A DNA stretch of 64,000 nt from Chitinophagaceae bacterium (GTDB taxonomy: Bacteria; Bacteroidota; Bacteroidia; Chitinophagales; Chitinophagaceae): positions 83,817 through 147,816 of the forward strand of contig JAIEMK010000011.1 in assembly GCA_019752295.1 (NCBI GenBank), read 5' to 3'. The position numbers and the translations under genes were made by a program. Shown piece by piece: positions 45,949-55,290 of this stretch (the first letter of the stretch is position 1; each line of letters starts with the position of its first letter). Under the pieces are notes generated by a model, which was not told the origin of the DNA, did no database searches, and saw nothing but the letters and a program-made list of their open reading frames with translations.

Positions 45949-46204
45949 AGTCAACAAAAGTAAGCTAATGAAACAATGAGCAAAAAATTTGTTTCCCCTC
46001 ATTTTAAATTAAACCAAAAGTTAAGTTATATCTAATTTTCACCGAAAGAATGATAAACATCACCGAAGGCTGACATTTGTCATTTCAATCATGGGCTAAT
46101 TGTATTACTTTGTTATTCGCTTTCCGATATTTTTCGCCCCCGATATTGGTATCGGAATTTTTCTTTCAAAAAACCATGCCAGGTACAATTTAAAATTGCA
46201 GGTT
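45949..46204. promoter_or_regulatory. Divergent region between prfB and the GT4 gene
   Basis: 256 bp, AT-rich. It contains the palindrome TGACATTTGTCA at 46071-46082 and two imperfect copies of CACCGAA about 21 bp apart just before it. Possible regulatory sites for the GT4 gene; nothing firm. Confidence 0.4.
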
Positions 46205-48475
46205 ATGAAAGTAATTTGTGTTGGGAACTATCCTCCCCGTCAGTGTGGAATTGCCACTTTTACAAAAAATTTAGTTGCGTCATTACAATCTGCTGCTTCC
46301 AAACAAATGATCGATTTTGAAATTGAAGTGATAGCAATGAACGATCCGGACCAACAATATCCCTACCCTTCGATTGTTACAAAAACGATTCGCGATCAAT
46401 TCAAAGACGACTATACTGCAGCGGCTAATTATATTAATCAGTCGGGAGCCGACATCTGTTTGCTACAACACGAATACGGTATTTTTGGAGGCGATAGTGG
46501 TCTTTTATTGATCGGGTTATTACGGCAACTGAAGATCCCCGTTGTTACTACTTTTCATTCTGTTTTACAAAAGCCAAACTTTCATCAAAAAGAAGTACTC
46601 AAAAAAATTGCAGCATACTCCTATGCGGTTGTTGTAATGAGTAAGCTAGCGATCGATTTTTTAAAAGAAATTTACGAAACACCCTCTGCCAAAATATTTT
46701 ATATCGAACATGGAGTACCTGATTTTGAATTACTAAAATCGCTGTTTCCAAATCAACCGGAAACTTGGACGGGCCATGATGTATTATTAACCTTCGGTCT
46801 GTTAGGAAGAAGCAAAGGCATTGAAACTGCTATCAAAGCACTGCCAAAAATAGTTGAAAAACACCCCAAAGTGTTATACGTGATCATGGGCAAAACACAT
46901 CCACATGTTGTTCGTTGTTCGGGTGAAGAATATCGCGATTCACTTAAAGAACTGGTTGTAAAACTCGGACTCGAAGAGCATGTGCAATTTATTGATGAAT
47001 ACACAAATGAATCCGATCTGGCCGCATATCTACTTGCTGCGGATATCTACATCACGCCTTATCATAATAAAGCTCAGATTACTAGTGGCACACTGTGTTA
47101 TGCATTAGGAGGAGGCTGTGCTGTTTTCTCAACACCGTATTGGCATGCTGAAGAAATTCTGAAAAATGGAGTTGGCCGATTATTCGATTTTGGAGATTAC
47201 AACGATTTATCTCAACAAATCAATGAAGTACTCGACGATCGGGATAAGTTGCAATTAATGCAGAAAAAAGCGTATGCTTATGGAAGAACCATATCCTGGC
47301 CATTGGTCGGTGATGCCTACCTGAGTATCTTCAAAAATATTGGTTTATTAGCAGCACACTATGAAGCTCACTTAAAATCGCAGTATCAATTAATCGACTA
47401 TCCGTTCAACCCGCAACATATTATTCGGCTAACCGATCATACAGGCATTTTACAACACGCGCATGGTTGTACACCTAATTATAAAACAGGGTATTGTCTT
47501 GATGATAATTCGAGAGCATTGCTTTTAAGTATGATGGCGTATCAGCAATTCAAGGATCCAAAATACATTCAGCTCGTCATCAAATACCTTTCGTTCATCA
47601 ATCACATGCAGCAAAAAGACGGAAGTTTAAAAAATTTTATGACCTATTCCAATACTACTTTCGAAAATGATGAATCTGAAGATGCTTTCGGAAGAACGGT
47701 TTGGGCCATCGGACATTTAATTCGATTTGCGCCCAGTGATACTTTATTTCAATTGGGTATCGAAATTTTCAATTGCCTGCTGAATCAGATTGAAAAGATG
47801 AAGCATGCACGTGGTTATGCAAATTGTATTCTGGGTTTATACCATTACACTAAACGGTTTCCAGATCAGGAGAGTTACACAAAAATAGTTTCGGATCTTG
47901 CTAATAAATTATGCGATGAATATGATCGTTATTCCAATGAGCATTGGCATTGGTTTGAATCGGTAATGACATATGACAATGGGCTAATGCCGGCCGCATT
48001 ATATAAAGCATATAAATTAACGGGGAATGACAGATATTTTAGAATTGCAGAGCGAACCACTCAATTCTTAGAGTCAAAGTGTTTTTATCATAGCCACCTT
48101 TCACTAATTGGCAATCAGCGATGGTTGCGAATGGAGGAAGCATATTCTATGTATGGGCAACAACCCATTGATGCGATGGCAATGGTTTTGTTATACAACA
48201 CTATTTATCGAATTAAAAAAGATGCAGATACAGCAGAGAAGCTGCGTAATTCATTTAAATGGTTTCTTGGCTTTAACGACCACGACCTACCATTGTATGA
48301 TATGGAAACATGCGGTTGTAATGATGGTATCGAACAATTCAGCATTAACAGAAATCAGGGAGCAGAAAGTACCATTGCATACCATATTGCATGGCTGATT
48401 GCAGTGCCTTATTTCGGTGTGGAAATCAAAGCTGCAAAAGCCATTTTATCGGTTGAGAATTTTATTAATAGTTGA
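46205..48475 (+). CDS. GT4 glycosyltransferase with C-terminal alpha/alpha-toroid domain
   Basis: 756 residues from the ATG at 46205 (MKVICVGNYPPRQCGIATFT); the open extension to 46100 is not protein-like. Residues about 1-400 are a GT-B glycosyltransferase (TFGLLGRSKGIETAIKALP, then ITSGTLCYALGGGCAVFSTPYWHAEEI). Residues about 430-750 look like a six-hairpin, glycosidase-type helical domain (GYCLDDNSRALLLSMMAY, FGRTVWAIGHLIRFAP, HWHWFESVMTYDNGLMPAAL). No signal peptide, so cytoplasmic. It converges with, and overlaps by 30 bp, the GH130-receiver gene; a joint role in making and mobilising a mannose-containing glycan is inference. Confidence 0.85.
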   Translation: MKVICVGNYPPRQCGIATFTKNLVASLQSAASKQMIDFEIEVIAMNDPDQQYPYPSIVTKTIRDQFKDDYTAAANYINQSGADICLLQHEYGIFGGDSGLLLIGLLRQLKIPVVTTFHSVLQKPNFHQKEVLKKIAAYSYAVVVMSKLAIDFLKEIYETPSAKIFYIEHGVPDFELLKSLFPNQPETWTGHDVLLTFGLLGRSKGIETAIKALPKIVEKHPKVLYVIMGKTHPHVVRCSGEEYRDSLKELVVKLGLEEHVQFIDEYTNESDLAAYLLAADIYITPYHNKAQITSGTLCYALGGGCAVFSTPYWHAEEILKNGVGRLFDFGDYNDLSQQINEVLDDRDKLQLMQKKAYAYGRTISWPLVGDAYLSIFKNIGLLAAHYEAHLKSQYQLIDYPFNPQHIIRLTDHTGILQHAHGCTPNYKTGYCLDDNSRALLLSMMAYQQFKDPKYIQLVIKYLSFINHMQQKDGSLKNFMTYSNTTFENDESEDAFGRTVWAIGHLIRFAPSDTLFQLGIEIFNCLLNQIEKMKHARGYANCILGLYHYTKRFPDQESYTKIVSDLANKLCDEYDRYSNEHWHWFESVMTYDNGLMPAALYKAYKLTGNDRYFRIAERTTQFLESKCFYHSHLSLIGNQRWLRMEEAYSMYGQQPIDAMAMVLLYNTIYRIKKDADTAEKLRNSFKWFLGFNDHDLPLYDMETCGCNDGIEQFSINRNQGAESTIAYHIAWLIAVPYFGVEIKAAKAILSVENFINS

Positions 48476-50302
48476 TACTAAGTGCTTGCGATCAACTGGT
48501 TTATTGATATAGTCTTCTGCACCAAGTTCAAGTCCTTTTAATTTTTCTGCATCACTGGTATAACTAGTTAGAAATACTACTGGTATTTTAATATTGTGTT
48601 TTTTAATAAATTCCAGTAATTGATAACCATCTAAATTAGGCATTGAAATATCCGACAAAATCAGATCAAATTTATTTCTTCCAATTTCCATCAAAGCTAT
48701 TACACCATCCGATGCTACCTGTACCTCGTAATTTTCTGCCTTAAGAATATGCGAAAGAATTGACTGACTCAACACTTCATCTTCCACTATCAGTATATTT
48801 CCTTTGGCTTTGATACCTGCGTTTGCGAATCTGGTACTGGATGGAATTAATTGTTGTAAGAGGTCTACTAATTTAACCGTTGCATAGGTAGAAGAGGTAT
48901 CCGACATGGCATAGGGTAATACCAGTTCTTCGTTGTTGATGATTGAGCCACAAGAATAAACAACGTTTGGAACATAACCTTCTCTTTCTTCATCATTGGG
49001 AGAGATTAGTGGTTCAAATAATTCGCCAATTACAATGGTAGGATCATCCAAATCCAGGAGCATGGCACCAATACAATATTTACGCATCGTTCCAACACCA
49101 TGCGTAATTACAAGCCATCCGTTTTTTGTTTCAATTGGCGATCCGCAATTACCAACTTGTATAAATTCCCATGGAAATTTAGGTTCCTGTATGCGTTTGG
49201 CATCGGCCCATAAATTGATGTCGTTTGAAAACATCACATAGTTGTTGATTCCATCAATACGCGAAAGCATGGCGTATTTACCATGGATCTTTCTGGGAAA
49301 TAAAGCCATCCCTTTATTCTGAGCAATTTCACCCAGTATGGGCATGATTTTAAATTTGTAAAAGTCTTTTGTCTCAATCAGTTTTGGCATAATCGTAAAC
49401 CCATTATAAGCTGTATAGGTAGCATAATAGCGCTCACGTCCATCATCATCAGTAAATTTCATAAATCTGGCGTCTTCTATACCATTACTTTCTGTTGCTG
49501 CTATTGGAAATATCACGCGATCTGAAATCCCTGTGTCGAGAGAGAATGTAATTTCATAGTGCGAAGCGCCCAGCCAGCTAATGGTTTGAATGATCTGCTT
49601 CTGTAAATCGTCTAACTTAGTTTCCCTTTTTGTTTGCTCAATTGCATTATACAATTCGTTATAGTCGAACTCATCTCCCAGCTTACCCATTACCGTGTTT
49701 ACAATTGGTTGGTCTGCGTGCATTTCAGATAATTTCTGCTGGAAAAAACATTTTGAGTACACATAATTCTTAATCACTTCCGCCTCATCAATTAGTCTTC
49801 CGGTAGGAATCAATTCCAAATTATTTTTTGCATCCAATATTCCTCCCCTAAAAACAATGGAAGAAATGTGCCCCTCTCCTGTTGCTCTGAAACTAATGAT
49901 CACTCTTTTCTCTCCGGCCTGCAAGCCACTCTGATCAGGGTCTTCCACTATCGACGGGTTGAAGAAAGCGGCTGATTCAATACTATATTCCGATGTAAAA
50001 TAAGCTCCAATCAATAATTGCTTAAAGTCCGGCAAAGCATCTAAATCGTTTCCATGTCCATTCAACATATCGGCAGCCCTTCTAAAATGTTTTTGGAATA
50101 TTTTGGATATATTTCTATGTCGCGCAGAAAAATCTCTTAGGGATTGATTCAGTGTTAATTTTGCCGCTTCATCAGGCATATCGGAAACCTTCTGAACAAT
50201 AGATAGGACGCGGCTTTCAGGGCCCGGGTAAAAGAATCTGGCGATAACTCTTTTGGGGTCGCTATAAAAGCGAACAGGCTTCCTTACGATCGTAGTACTC
50301 AT
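48446..50302 (-). CDS. GH130-type glycoside phosphorylase fused to a response-regulator receiver domain
   Basis: 618 residues from the ATG at 50302 (MSTTIVRKPVRFY). The first about 480 residues match GH130 mannoside phosphorylases/glycosidases (AAFFNPSIVEDPDQSG, VIISFRATGEGHISSIVFRGG, GIEDARFMKF, FPRKIHGKYAMLSRIDG). Residues about 503-618 are a complete CheY-like receiver: acidic pair in LIVEDE, phospho-acceptor Asp in LILSDISMP (about 550), Thr/Ser in FLTSYTSD and Lys in YINKPVD (about 600). Catalysis may therefore be controlled by phosphorylation. No histidine kinase is adjacent. The same frame reads through with no stop between the domains, so this is one gene. Confidence 0.87.
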   Translation of the reverse strand: MSTTIVRKPVRFYSDPKRVIARFFYPGPESRVLSIVQKVSDMPDEAAKLTLNQSLRDFSARHRNISKIFQKHFRRAADMLNGHGNDLDALPDFKQLLIGAYFTSEYSIESAAFFNPSIVEDPDQSGLQAGEKRVIISFRATGEGHISSIVFRGGILDAKNNLELIPTGRLIDEAEVIKNYVYSKCFFQQKLSEMHADQPIVNTVMGKLGDEFDYNELYNAIEQTKRETKLDDLQKQIIQTISWLGASHYEITFSLDTGISDRVIFPIAATESNGIEDARFMKFTDDDGRERYYATYTAYNGFTIMPKLIETKDFYKFKIMPILGEIAQNKGMALFPRKIHGKYAMLSRIDGINNYVMFSNDINLWADAKRIQEPKFPWEFIQVGNCGSPIETKNGWLVITHGVGTMRKYCIGAMLLDLDDPTIVIGELFEPLISPNDEEREGYVPNVVYSCGSIINNEELVLPYAMSDTSSTYATVKLVDLLQQLIPSSTRFANAGIKAKGNILIVEDEVLSQSILSHILKAENYEVQVASDGVIALMEIGRNKFDLILSDISMPNLDGYQLLEFIKKHNIKIPVVFLTSYTSDAEKLKGLELGAEDYINKPVDRKHLVSTINKILNR

Positions 50303-50379
50303 AGAACTAATTGTTCTATAAATATACCAACAAAATAACAATTGTTAGTTTTCGAAAAAACGAAAACGCCTTAATTTAG

Positions 50380-50389
50380 AAAAAAAAAA
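50380..50389 (-). terminator. T-run ending RNase P RNA
   Basis: Ten A on the plus strand, i.e. a T-run on the minus strand directly after the closing helix of the RNA. Confidence 0.6.
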
Positions 50390-50736
50390 CTACAAACCTC
50401 ATAAGCCGGATTCTGTTTCTAAACTATCATTTATCTGGCCCTGTAATTACTTACAGGATCTTGCTGCCTACCCTGGAACTCAAACGAGCCGCCTTCAAAC
50501 GTTCCTATACATGGCATTACAGCACCCAAGGTTTACCCGCGATACAGATTACGCTGTAAGGCTGTGTGCTTTTACCACACATTTTCACCTTTTCCTCCAA
50601 TTGCTGGAGGTAGTTATTTTCTGTGGCACTATCTCTATCCTGTTTAAGAGGATGCCGGCTATTAACCGGTGGGTTGCCCTTTGCTGTCCGGACTTTCCTC
50701 CCCAACTTGCGTTGGAGCGATAGCTCGGGTTTGTAG
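50390..50736 (-). ncRNA. rnpB: RNase P RNA (M1 RNA, bacterial type A)
   Basis: About 347 nt on the minus strand. The 5' and 3' ends pair (CTACAAACC with GGTTTGTAG, helix P1). The universally conserved GAGGAAAGTCCGGAC near the 5' end and its partner CAGAATCCGGCTTA near the 3' end form P4; other conserved pieces include the central GGTAAACC and AGGGTAGGCAG-like regions. It is the catalytic RNA that matures tRNA 5' ends. A -7-like box lies upstream (50743-50750) and a T-run follows. Confidence 0.95.
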
Positions 50737-50742
50737 CAAAAG

Positions 50743-50750
50743 CAAAGATA
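50743..50750 (-). promoter_or_regulatory. rnpB promoter -7 box
   Basis: Minus-strand TATCTTTG matches TAnnTTTG exactly, 6 bp before the predicted RNA 5' end. No clear -33 element. Confidence 0.55.
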
Positions 50751-50789
50751 CTTCAGTAGAAGAGAATTGTGTTTGTAATTTTAATGCAA

Positions 50790-51815
50790 TCAATACTGGA
50801 AAAAGATTTCAGTTGCGCCATAGCCAAAACGCGGATCATATTTATTAAAGAAGTTTTTCACTTCTCTTTTGGCTTTCAACAGCTCATGAATTTCATCTTT
50901 TAATTTGCCTTTCCCCACTCCATGAATAATGATCAATGACGGCTGATAGTGTGCAATAGCCAACTCGCATTGCTTTTCAAACTCATTTAACTGTATGGTA
51001 AGTATCTCAAAATTGCTTAGATGCTTCCAATCGTTCGATAATTTTTCGATATGCAAATCCACAACCGATCTTGCCGGAGGCAGGTTCTGCCTGCCTTTTG
51101 AGGCATCATATATCTTGAATCCTTTTGCTGCAAGAGATTGGAGTTCAAATTTATCTTCTTCTATTTTATCGGGATACTGTTCGAATAACAAATAAGATAT
51201 GGTGGGTGCATTGGTATCTTTCAACGCTTGAATTTTTTGAAAAATCTGTTTCGGTTTTATTTTCAAAGAGGTTTCAAAATGCACTGCCTTCTTTTTTTCG
51301 GGATTCAACAAAGAGAAATCAATATGAAAGGAAGGACTATCGTTCACAGCAGCAAAATCAATATCATGGATATAAAAATCATGAAAAGGTTGAATTTCAG
51401 AAACGAGTTCAAAATTGGTATCGTTTAAAAATTTCTGTTGATATGTAAACTGATATGCTTTTGGGGTGTGGTTCATGAGATACACTTTCAACAACTCCAC
51501 CACTTCGTCATTGAAATCATCGATCCCAAATTTTGGTAGCAAACTTAGCCATACCCCATCTGCAATTTTTACTTTAGCAGGTTGCGGTTTTTCTTTGGGA
51601 ACCTGATCAATATAGGTTTTCGGAACCGCTTTTTTTTCTGCCGCTCTTTTTTCTGTGAACCTTTTGAAATAAGGGAAATCAATTTGATCCATGTATGCAG
51701 GAAATTTTACCCCCCGTACTTCAATCAATACCATCTTATCGTTGATGATCTCAATTACTTTACCTTCTTCATTACTTAGTAACACCAAGATATCGTCGCC
51801 CACTTGATACTTCAT
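50790..51815 (-). CDS. DUF2027 and Smr domain protein
   Basis: 341 residues. An N-terminal SH3-like segment (about 1-60, GDDILVLLSNEEGKVIEI), a charged Lys/Pro-rich linker, a DUF2027 beta-sandwich (about 85-240) and a C-terminal Smr domain (about 255-341) with VVDLHIE and LIIIHGVGKGKLKDEI. Smr domains bind or cut nucleic acids; stand-alone bacterial Smr proteins have been tied to ribosome rescue, but this architecture's function is not known. Separated from rnpB by 53 bp on the same strand. Confidence 0.85.
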   Translation of the reverse strand: MKYQVGDDILVLLSNEEGKVIEIINDKMVLIEVRGVKFPAYMDQIDFPYFKRFTEKRAAEKKAVPKTYIDQVPKEKPQPAKVKIADGVWLSLLPKFGIDDFNDEVVELLKVYLMNHTPKAYQFTYQQKFLNDTNFELVSEIQPFHDFYIHDIDFAAVNDSPSFHIDFSLLNPEKKKAVHFETSLKIKPKQIFQKIQALKDTNAPTISYLLFEQYPDKIEEDKFELQSLAAKGFKIYDASKGRQNLPPARSVVDLHIEKLSNDWKHLSNFEILTIQLNEFEKQCELAIAHYQPSLIIIHGVGKGKLKDEIHELLKAKREVKNFFNKYDPRFGYGATEIFFQY

Positions 51816-51881
51816 CCTTCTATAACTTTATTGGCGGCAAATTTACAACAGTTGTTCTTCAGAATAGGAACTATTATGGTT

Positions 51882-53555
51882 TTAAGAATTAGCCAGCTTG
51901 CTTTTCCTTCTGCCATAAATCATATAGATGCTGAGCCCTAGTGCCATCCACCCAAAAAATACCATCCAGCTTTTTCCGGGTATTTCTATCATCAGGTATA
52001 AGCAACACAATACACCCAAAACAGGTATTAAGGAATAGTTTTTAATAAAGCTCAATACAGCAGTCAGCAATGCAGCCATAATAAATACAAGGAATAAAAT
52101 TTCCTGATATACTTCTGTGCCTAGGTTTGAAATATCATTTATAATCCGCTCTCTGAACAAAATAAAAAACAAAGCAACAATCGCCGGAATAATGAATTTA
52201 CCATTAATATAAGGTAGTTGAAATCTGCCTTGCTCCTTTGCTAAACGCGGTAATACCAACACACCTCCGCAAACCAATACAAAGGCAAAGAGGGTTCCAA
52301 TGCTTGTTAAATCTGTCATTAATTTATCGTCCACAAACAATACCGGAATACCTACCAGAAAGCCTGTCATAATAGTTGCAAACCCGGGGGTTTTATATTT
52401 TTTACTGATGGAACTAAATTTTTTTGGCAACAATCCATCTCTGCTCATGCTCATCCAGATACGTGGTTGACCAATCTGAAAAACGAGTAATACACTGGTG
52501 GATGCAATTACGGCGCTTACCGAAATGATAAAACCAATTTTCTGCATATGTATCTTATCAAACACATAAGCCAAAGGATCTGCAACGCCATCAAATTCTT
52601 TAAAGTTCACCATACCGGTAATTACAAGGGTGGTAATTACATAAATAACGGTGCATATCAATAGTGAATACATCATTCCCCTCGGAAGATCTCGTTTGGG
52701 ATCGGCACATTCTTCAGCAGTAGTAGAGATCGCATCAAATCCAATATAGGCAAAGAATACAGAGGATACCCCTTTCAGTACACCAGTCATTCCATTTGGT
52801 AAAAAGGGTGTCCAGTTACCCGTAGTTCCTTCCGAAAAAATATACCAGAAACCAATTATTGCAATAAAAAACAATACCACAATTTTGAGGCCTACCATAA
52901 AGTTTGCGCTCTTCTTGCTTTCACTGATTCCGATATACGCAAGTATGGTAATCAGTCCTACGATGATAAATGCAGGAAGATTCAATATCAGTTTCATCCC
53001 AAAAATTTCAGGCGCATTTGTATAAATTAATCCCGCCACTGATTTACCATTTGCAATCGCATCCTGATAAGCCATTGCCGCAGTTTGATGTCCGATGGTT
53101 AGCCATTCAGGCAATTCAACGTGTACGGCCTTTAACAAATTATTAAAGTAGGCACTCCAAGAAATAGCTACTACCACGTTACCAATGGCATATTCCAGAA
53201 TCAAAGCCCAGCCGATGATCCATGCAATTACTTCTCCAAAACTTACATAAGAATAAGTATATGCGCTTCCGGAAACAGGAACACGTGAAGCAAATTCGGC
53301 ATAACACAATGCGGTAAATCCACAGGTCACTGCGGTGATCAGAAAAAGAAATATTACACCCGGCCCTCCATTATAAGCTGCCGTTCCAATTGTTGAAAAA
53401 ATTCCCGCGCCGATCACTGCCGCTACTCCCATGAAAGTAAGGTCTTTGACGCGCAAAACCTTTTTCATATCGTGCCCATGTCCATCCAACAACCCGGCAT
53501 CATAATCTCTCTGTATATTCTCCAACGATTTTTTACGGAATAGCGAATTCGACAT
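51882..53555 (-). CDS. APC-family amino acid permease
   Basis: 557 residues with 12 to 14 hydrophobic segments. The N-terminal FMGVAAVIGAGIFSTIGTAAYNGGPG is the amino acid/polyamine/organocation signature; GFDAISTTAEECADPKRDLPRG marks the cationic amino acid transporter-like branch. An inner-membrane importer or exchanger; the substrate cannot be assigned. Monocistronic by spacing. Confidence 0.9.
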   Translation of the reverse strand: MSNSLFRKKSLENIQRDYDAGLLDGHGHDMKKVLRVKDLTFMGVAAVIGAGIFSTIGTAAYNGGPGVIFLFLITAVTCGFTALCYAEFASRVPVSGSAYTYSYVSFGEVIAWIIGWALILEYAIGNVVVAISWSAYFNNLLKAVHVELPEWLTIGHQTAAMAYQDAIANGKSVAGLIYTNAPEIFGMKLILNLPAFIIVGLITILAYIGISESKKSANFMVGLKIVVLFFIAIIGFWYIFSEGTTGNWTPFLPNGMTGVLKGVSSVFFAYIGFDAISTTAEECADPKRDLPRGMMYSLLICTVIYVITTLVITGMVNFKEFDGVADPLAYVFDKIHMQKIGFIISVSAVIASTSVLLVFQIGQPRIWMSMSRDGLLPKKFSSISKKYKTPGFATIMTGFLVGIPVLFVDDKLMTDLTSIGTLFAFVLVCGGVLVLPRLAKEQGRFQLPYINGKFIIPAIVALFFILFRERIINDISNLGTEVYQEILFLVFIMAALLTAVLSFIKNYSLIPVLGVLCCLYLMIEIPGKSWMVFFGWMALGLSIYMIYGRRKSKLANS

Positions 53556-53625
53556 TCATGATTTTTTTGTGTCCCTCAAATTAACGGATAAAAGCCAAAC
53601 AAAAAACAGAAGCTGCGCATTACAA

Positions 53626-54591
53626 CTAATAGTCTCTCTCTATCAGGAAATCTGCAAGTTCTATCAAAGGTTTTTTACGTGTTGAAACTACGGCAATATC
53701 GTCGAGATGTTGCAAGGCAGTTTGTAGATATTTTTCTTTTAAAGAATTGGCCCAGTCGCCTACATTACAATCTTTGAAAATTGCCAATACAGCCTCTACT
53801 TTATCGGCAGGATTTTCTTTCATCAAAAGATTCAATTTATATTTTTGTTCTGCTGATGCCACTTCTAGCGCACGTATCAGCAGAAAAGTTTTTTTATTTT
53901 GCCGAATGTCCCCACCTGTTTCTTTCCCAAATTTTTCTGGATTTCCAAATGCATCTAAATAATCATCCTGAATTTGAAATGCAATTCCCAAATTTTTCCC
54001 GAATGCATATAAATGTTTGCGATTGCCTCCACTTGCACCGCCAAGTATTGCGCCCATTTCAAGACTTGCGGCCAATAATACAGAGGTTTTCAAGCTAATC
54101 ATTTCAATATAATCGTCTAAAGAAACCTGTTCCTGTTTTTCAAAATCCATATCCAATTGCTGGCCCTCGCACACTTCCTTTGCCGTTTTATTAAATAGTT
54201 GAAGGATAGATTGGAGATTGGTTATTTGAATTTTATTCAGATACTCATATGCCTGAAACATCATTACATCACCTGTTAACAAAGCAGTACTTTCTCCATA
54301 TTTTTTGTGTACTGTTTCCATTCCTCTTCGCAAACTTGCTGCGTCCATGATATCATCGTGGATTAAAGTAAAATTGTGAAAGAGTTCAATTGCAATTGCC
54401 ACTTCGAAGGAATCGGGATGTATTGTATCGAATAATTCATTCCCCATCAAACACATAACTGGTCGGATACGTTTTCCACCAATGCCTAAAAAATATTCAC
54501 CGGGATCGTACAAACTTGCAGGTTTTGAGGGAAAATGTCGTCGATCAAAAGCGGTTGAAAATAGCTTAACCAGTTCTTTAAATGAATGCAT
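53626..54591 (-). CDS. Polyprenyl synthetase (trans-isoprenyl diphosphate synthase)
   Basis: 321 residues. First aspartate-rich motif LIHDDIMDAASLRRG and second motif FQIQDDYLDAFG are both complete, as is GKRIRPVMCLMGNELF near the N-terminus. It condenses isopentenyl diphosphate onto allylic diphosphates. Chain length (geranylgeranyl, or longer for menaquinone) cannot be told from the sequence alone. Stands between the permease and a divergent small barrel gene. Confidence 0.92.
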   Translation of the reverse strand: MHSFKELVKLFSTAFDRRHFPSKPASLYDPGEYFLGIGGKRIRPVMCLMGNELFDTIHPDSFEVAIAIELFHNFTLIHDDIMDAASLRRGMETVHKKYGESTALLTGDVMMFQAYEYLNKIQITNLQSILQLFNKTAKEVCEGQQLDMDFEKQEQVSLDDYIEMISLKTSVLLAASLEMGAILGGASGGNRKHLYAFGKNLGIAFQIQDDYLDAFGNPEKFGKETGGDIRQNKKTFLLIRALEVASAEQKYKLNLLMKENPADKVEAVLAIFKDCNVGDWANSLKEKYLQTALQHLDDIAVVSTRKKPLIELADFLIERDY

Positions 54592-54703
54592 AGCACAAAC
54601 CTAAATAATAATATAAAAGGTTAAACGAAAATCTTAACTATTCTTATGAAAGCTCCGGATTTAATTTTGGCATGATTTTTTGATAGTGTTTAAAAACAAT
54701 TCC

Positions 54704-55183
54704 ATGAAACGTGTATTTTTATTTTTTTGCCTGTTAACAGGTGTATTTGCAGCTTCTGCACAACAAAATAATGGCTCGAGTTATACTACAGCACTCGGAT
54801 TAAAAATGTATCCCGGTGCTTTGAGCGTGAAACATTTTTTTGCTCCGGGTAAGGCAGTTGAAGGACTGGCTTTTATTTCGCAGGATGGATTCAGGATCAC
54901 CGGCCTCTATGAGATTCACAATAGTTTGGGATCGGTAGAAGGCTTAAAATGGTATATCGGCGGTGGCGGACATATGGGCATCTGGAGCGATCGTTGGAAA
55001 ACACAATATCCCGATCGAAATGCAAACGCAAGTATTGGTGTAGACGGCGTTTTGGGTCTTGATTATAAGATCAAGGGTGCCCCAATCAATGTTAGTTTCG
55101 ACTGGCAGCCATCATTTAATTTCATTGGATACAATTATTTTGAAAGTGCTTGGGGCGGACTAGGTATCCGTTATACTTTTTAA
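54704..55183 (+). CDS. Small outer-membrane beta-barrel-like protein
   Basis: 159 residues from the ATG at 54704 (MKRVFLFFCLLTG), preferred over the ATG at 54680 because it starts the signal peptide directly. After the signal (about 1-20, ending SAQQN) come Gly- and aromatic-rich strands ending in GGLGIRYTF, a typical C-terminal barrel strand. Function unknown. It is followed by a strong terminator. Confidence 0.72.
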   Translation: MKRVFLFFCLLTGVFAASAQQNNGSSYTTALGLKMYPGALSVKHFFAPGKAVEGLAFISQDGFRITGLYEIHNSLGSVEGLKWYIGGGGHMGIWSDRWKTQYPDRNANASIGVDGVLGLDYKIKGAPINVSFDWQPSFNFIGYNYFESAWGGLGIRYTF

Positions 55184-55201
55184 ATGAAAGCTGAAAGATG
55201 A

Positions 55202-55236
55202 AAAGCCTCGGAGAAATTCTTTGAGGCTTTTTTTAT
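55202..55236. terminator. Terminator downstream of the small barrel gene, probably bidirectional
   Basis: Stem AAGCCTC/GAGGCTT followed by a T-run on the plus strand. On the minus strand the stem is followed by TTCAT, so it may also end the ftsY transcript. Confidence 0.8.
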
Positions 55237-55290
55237 GGCTCAACTTATACGGGTCTGAAATAAGTTTGACAAAGGATTTGATTATTTATT

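Noticed and set aside
50511..50723. Two small ORFs on opposite strands at about 50511-50723
   Set aside because: They fall entirely inside RNase P RNA and have no protein-like features.
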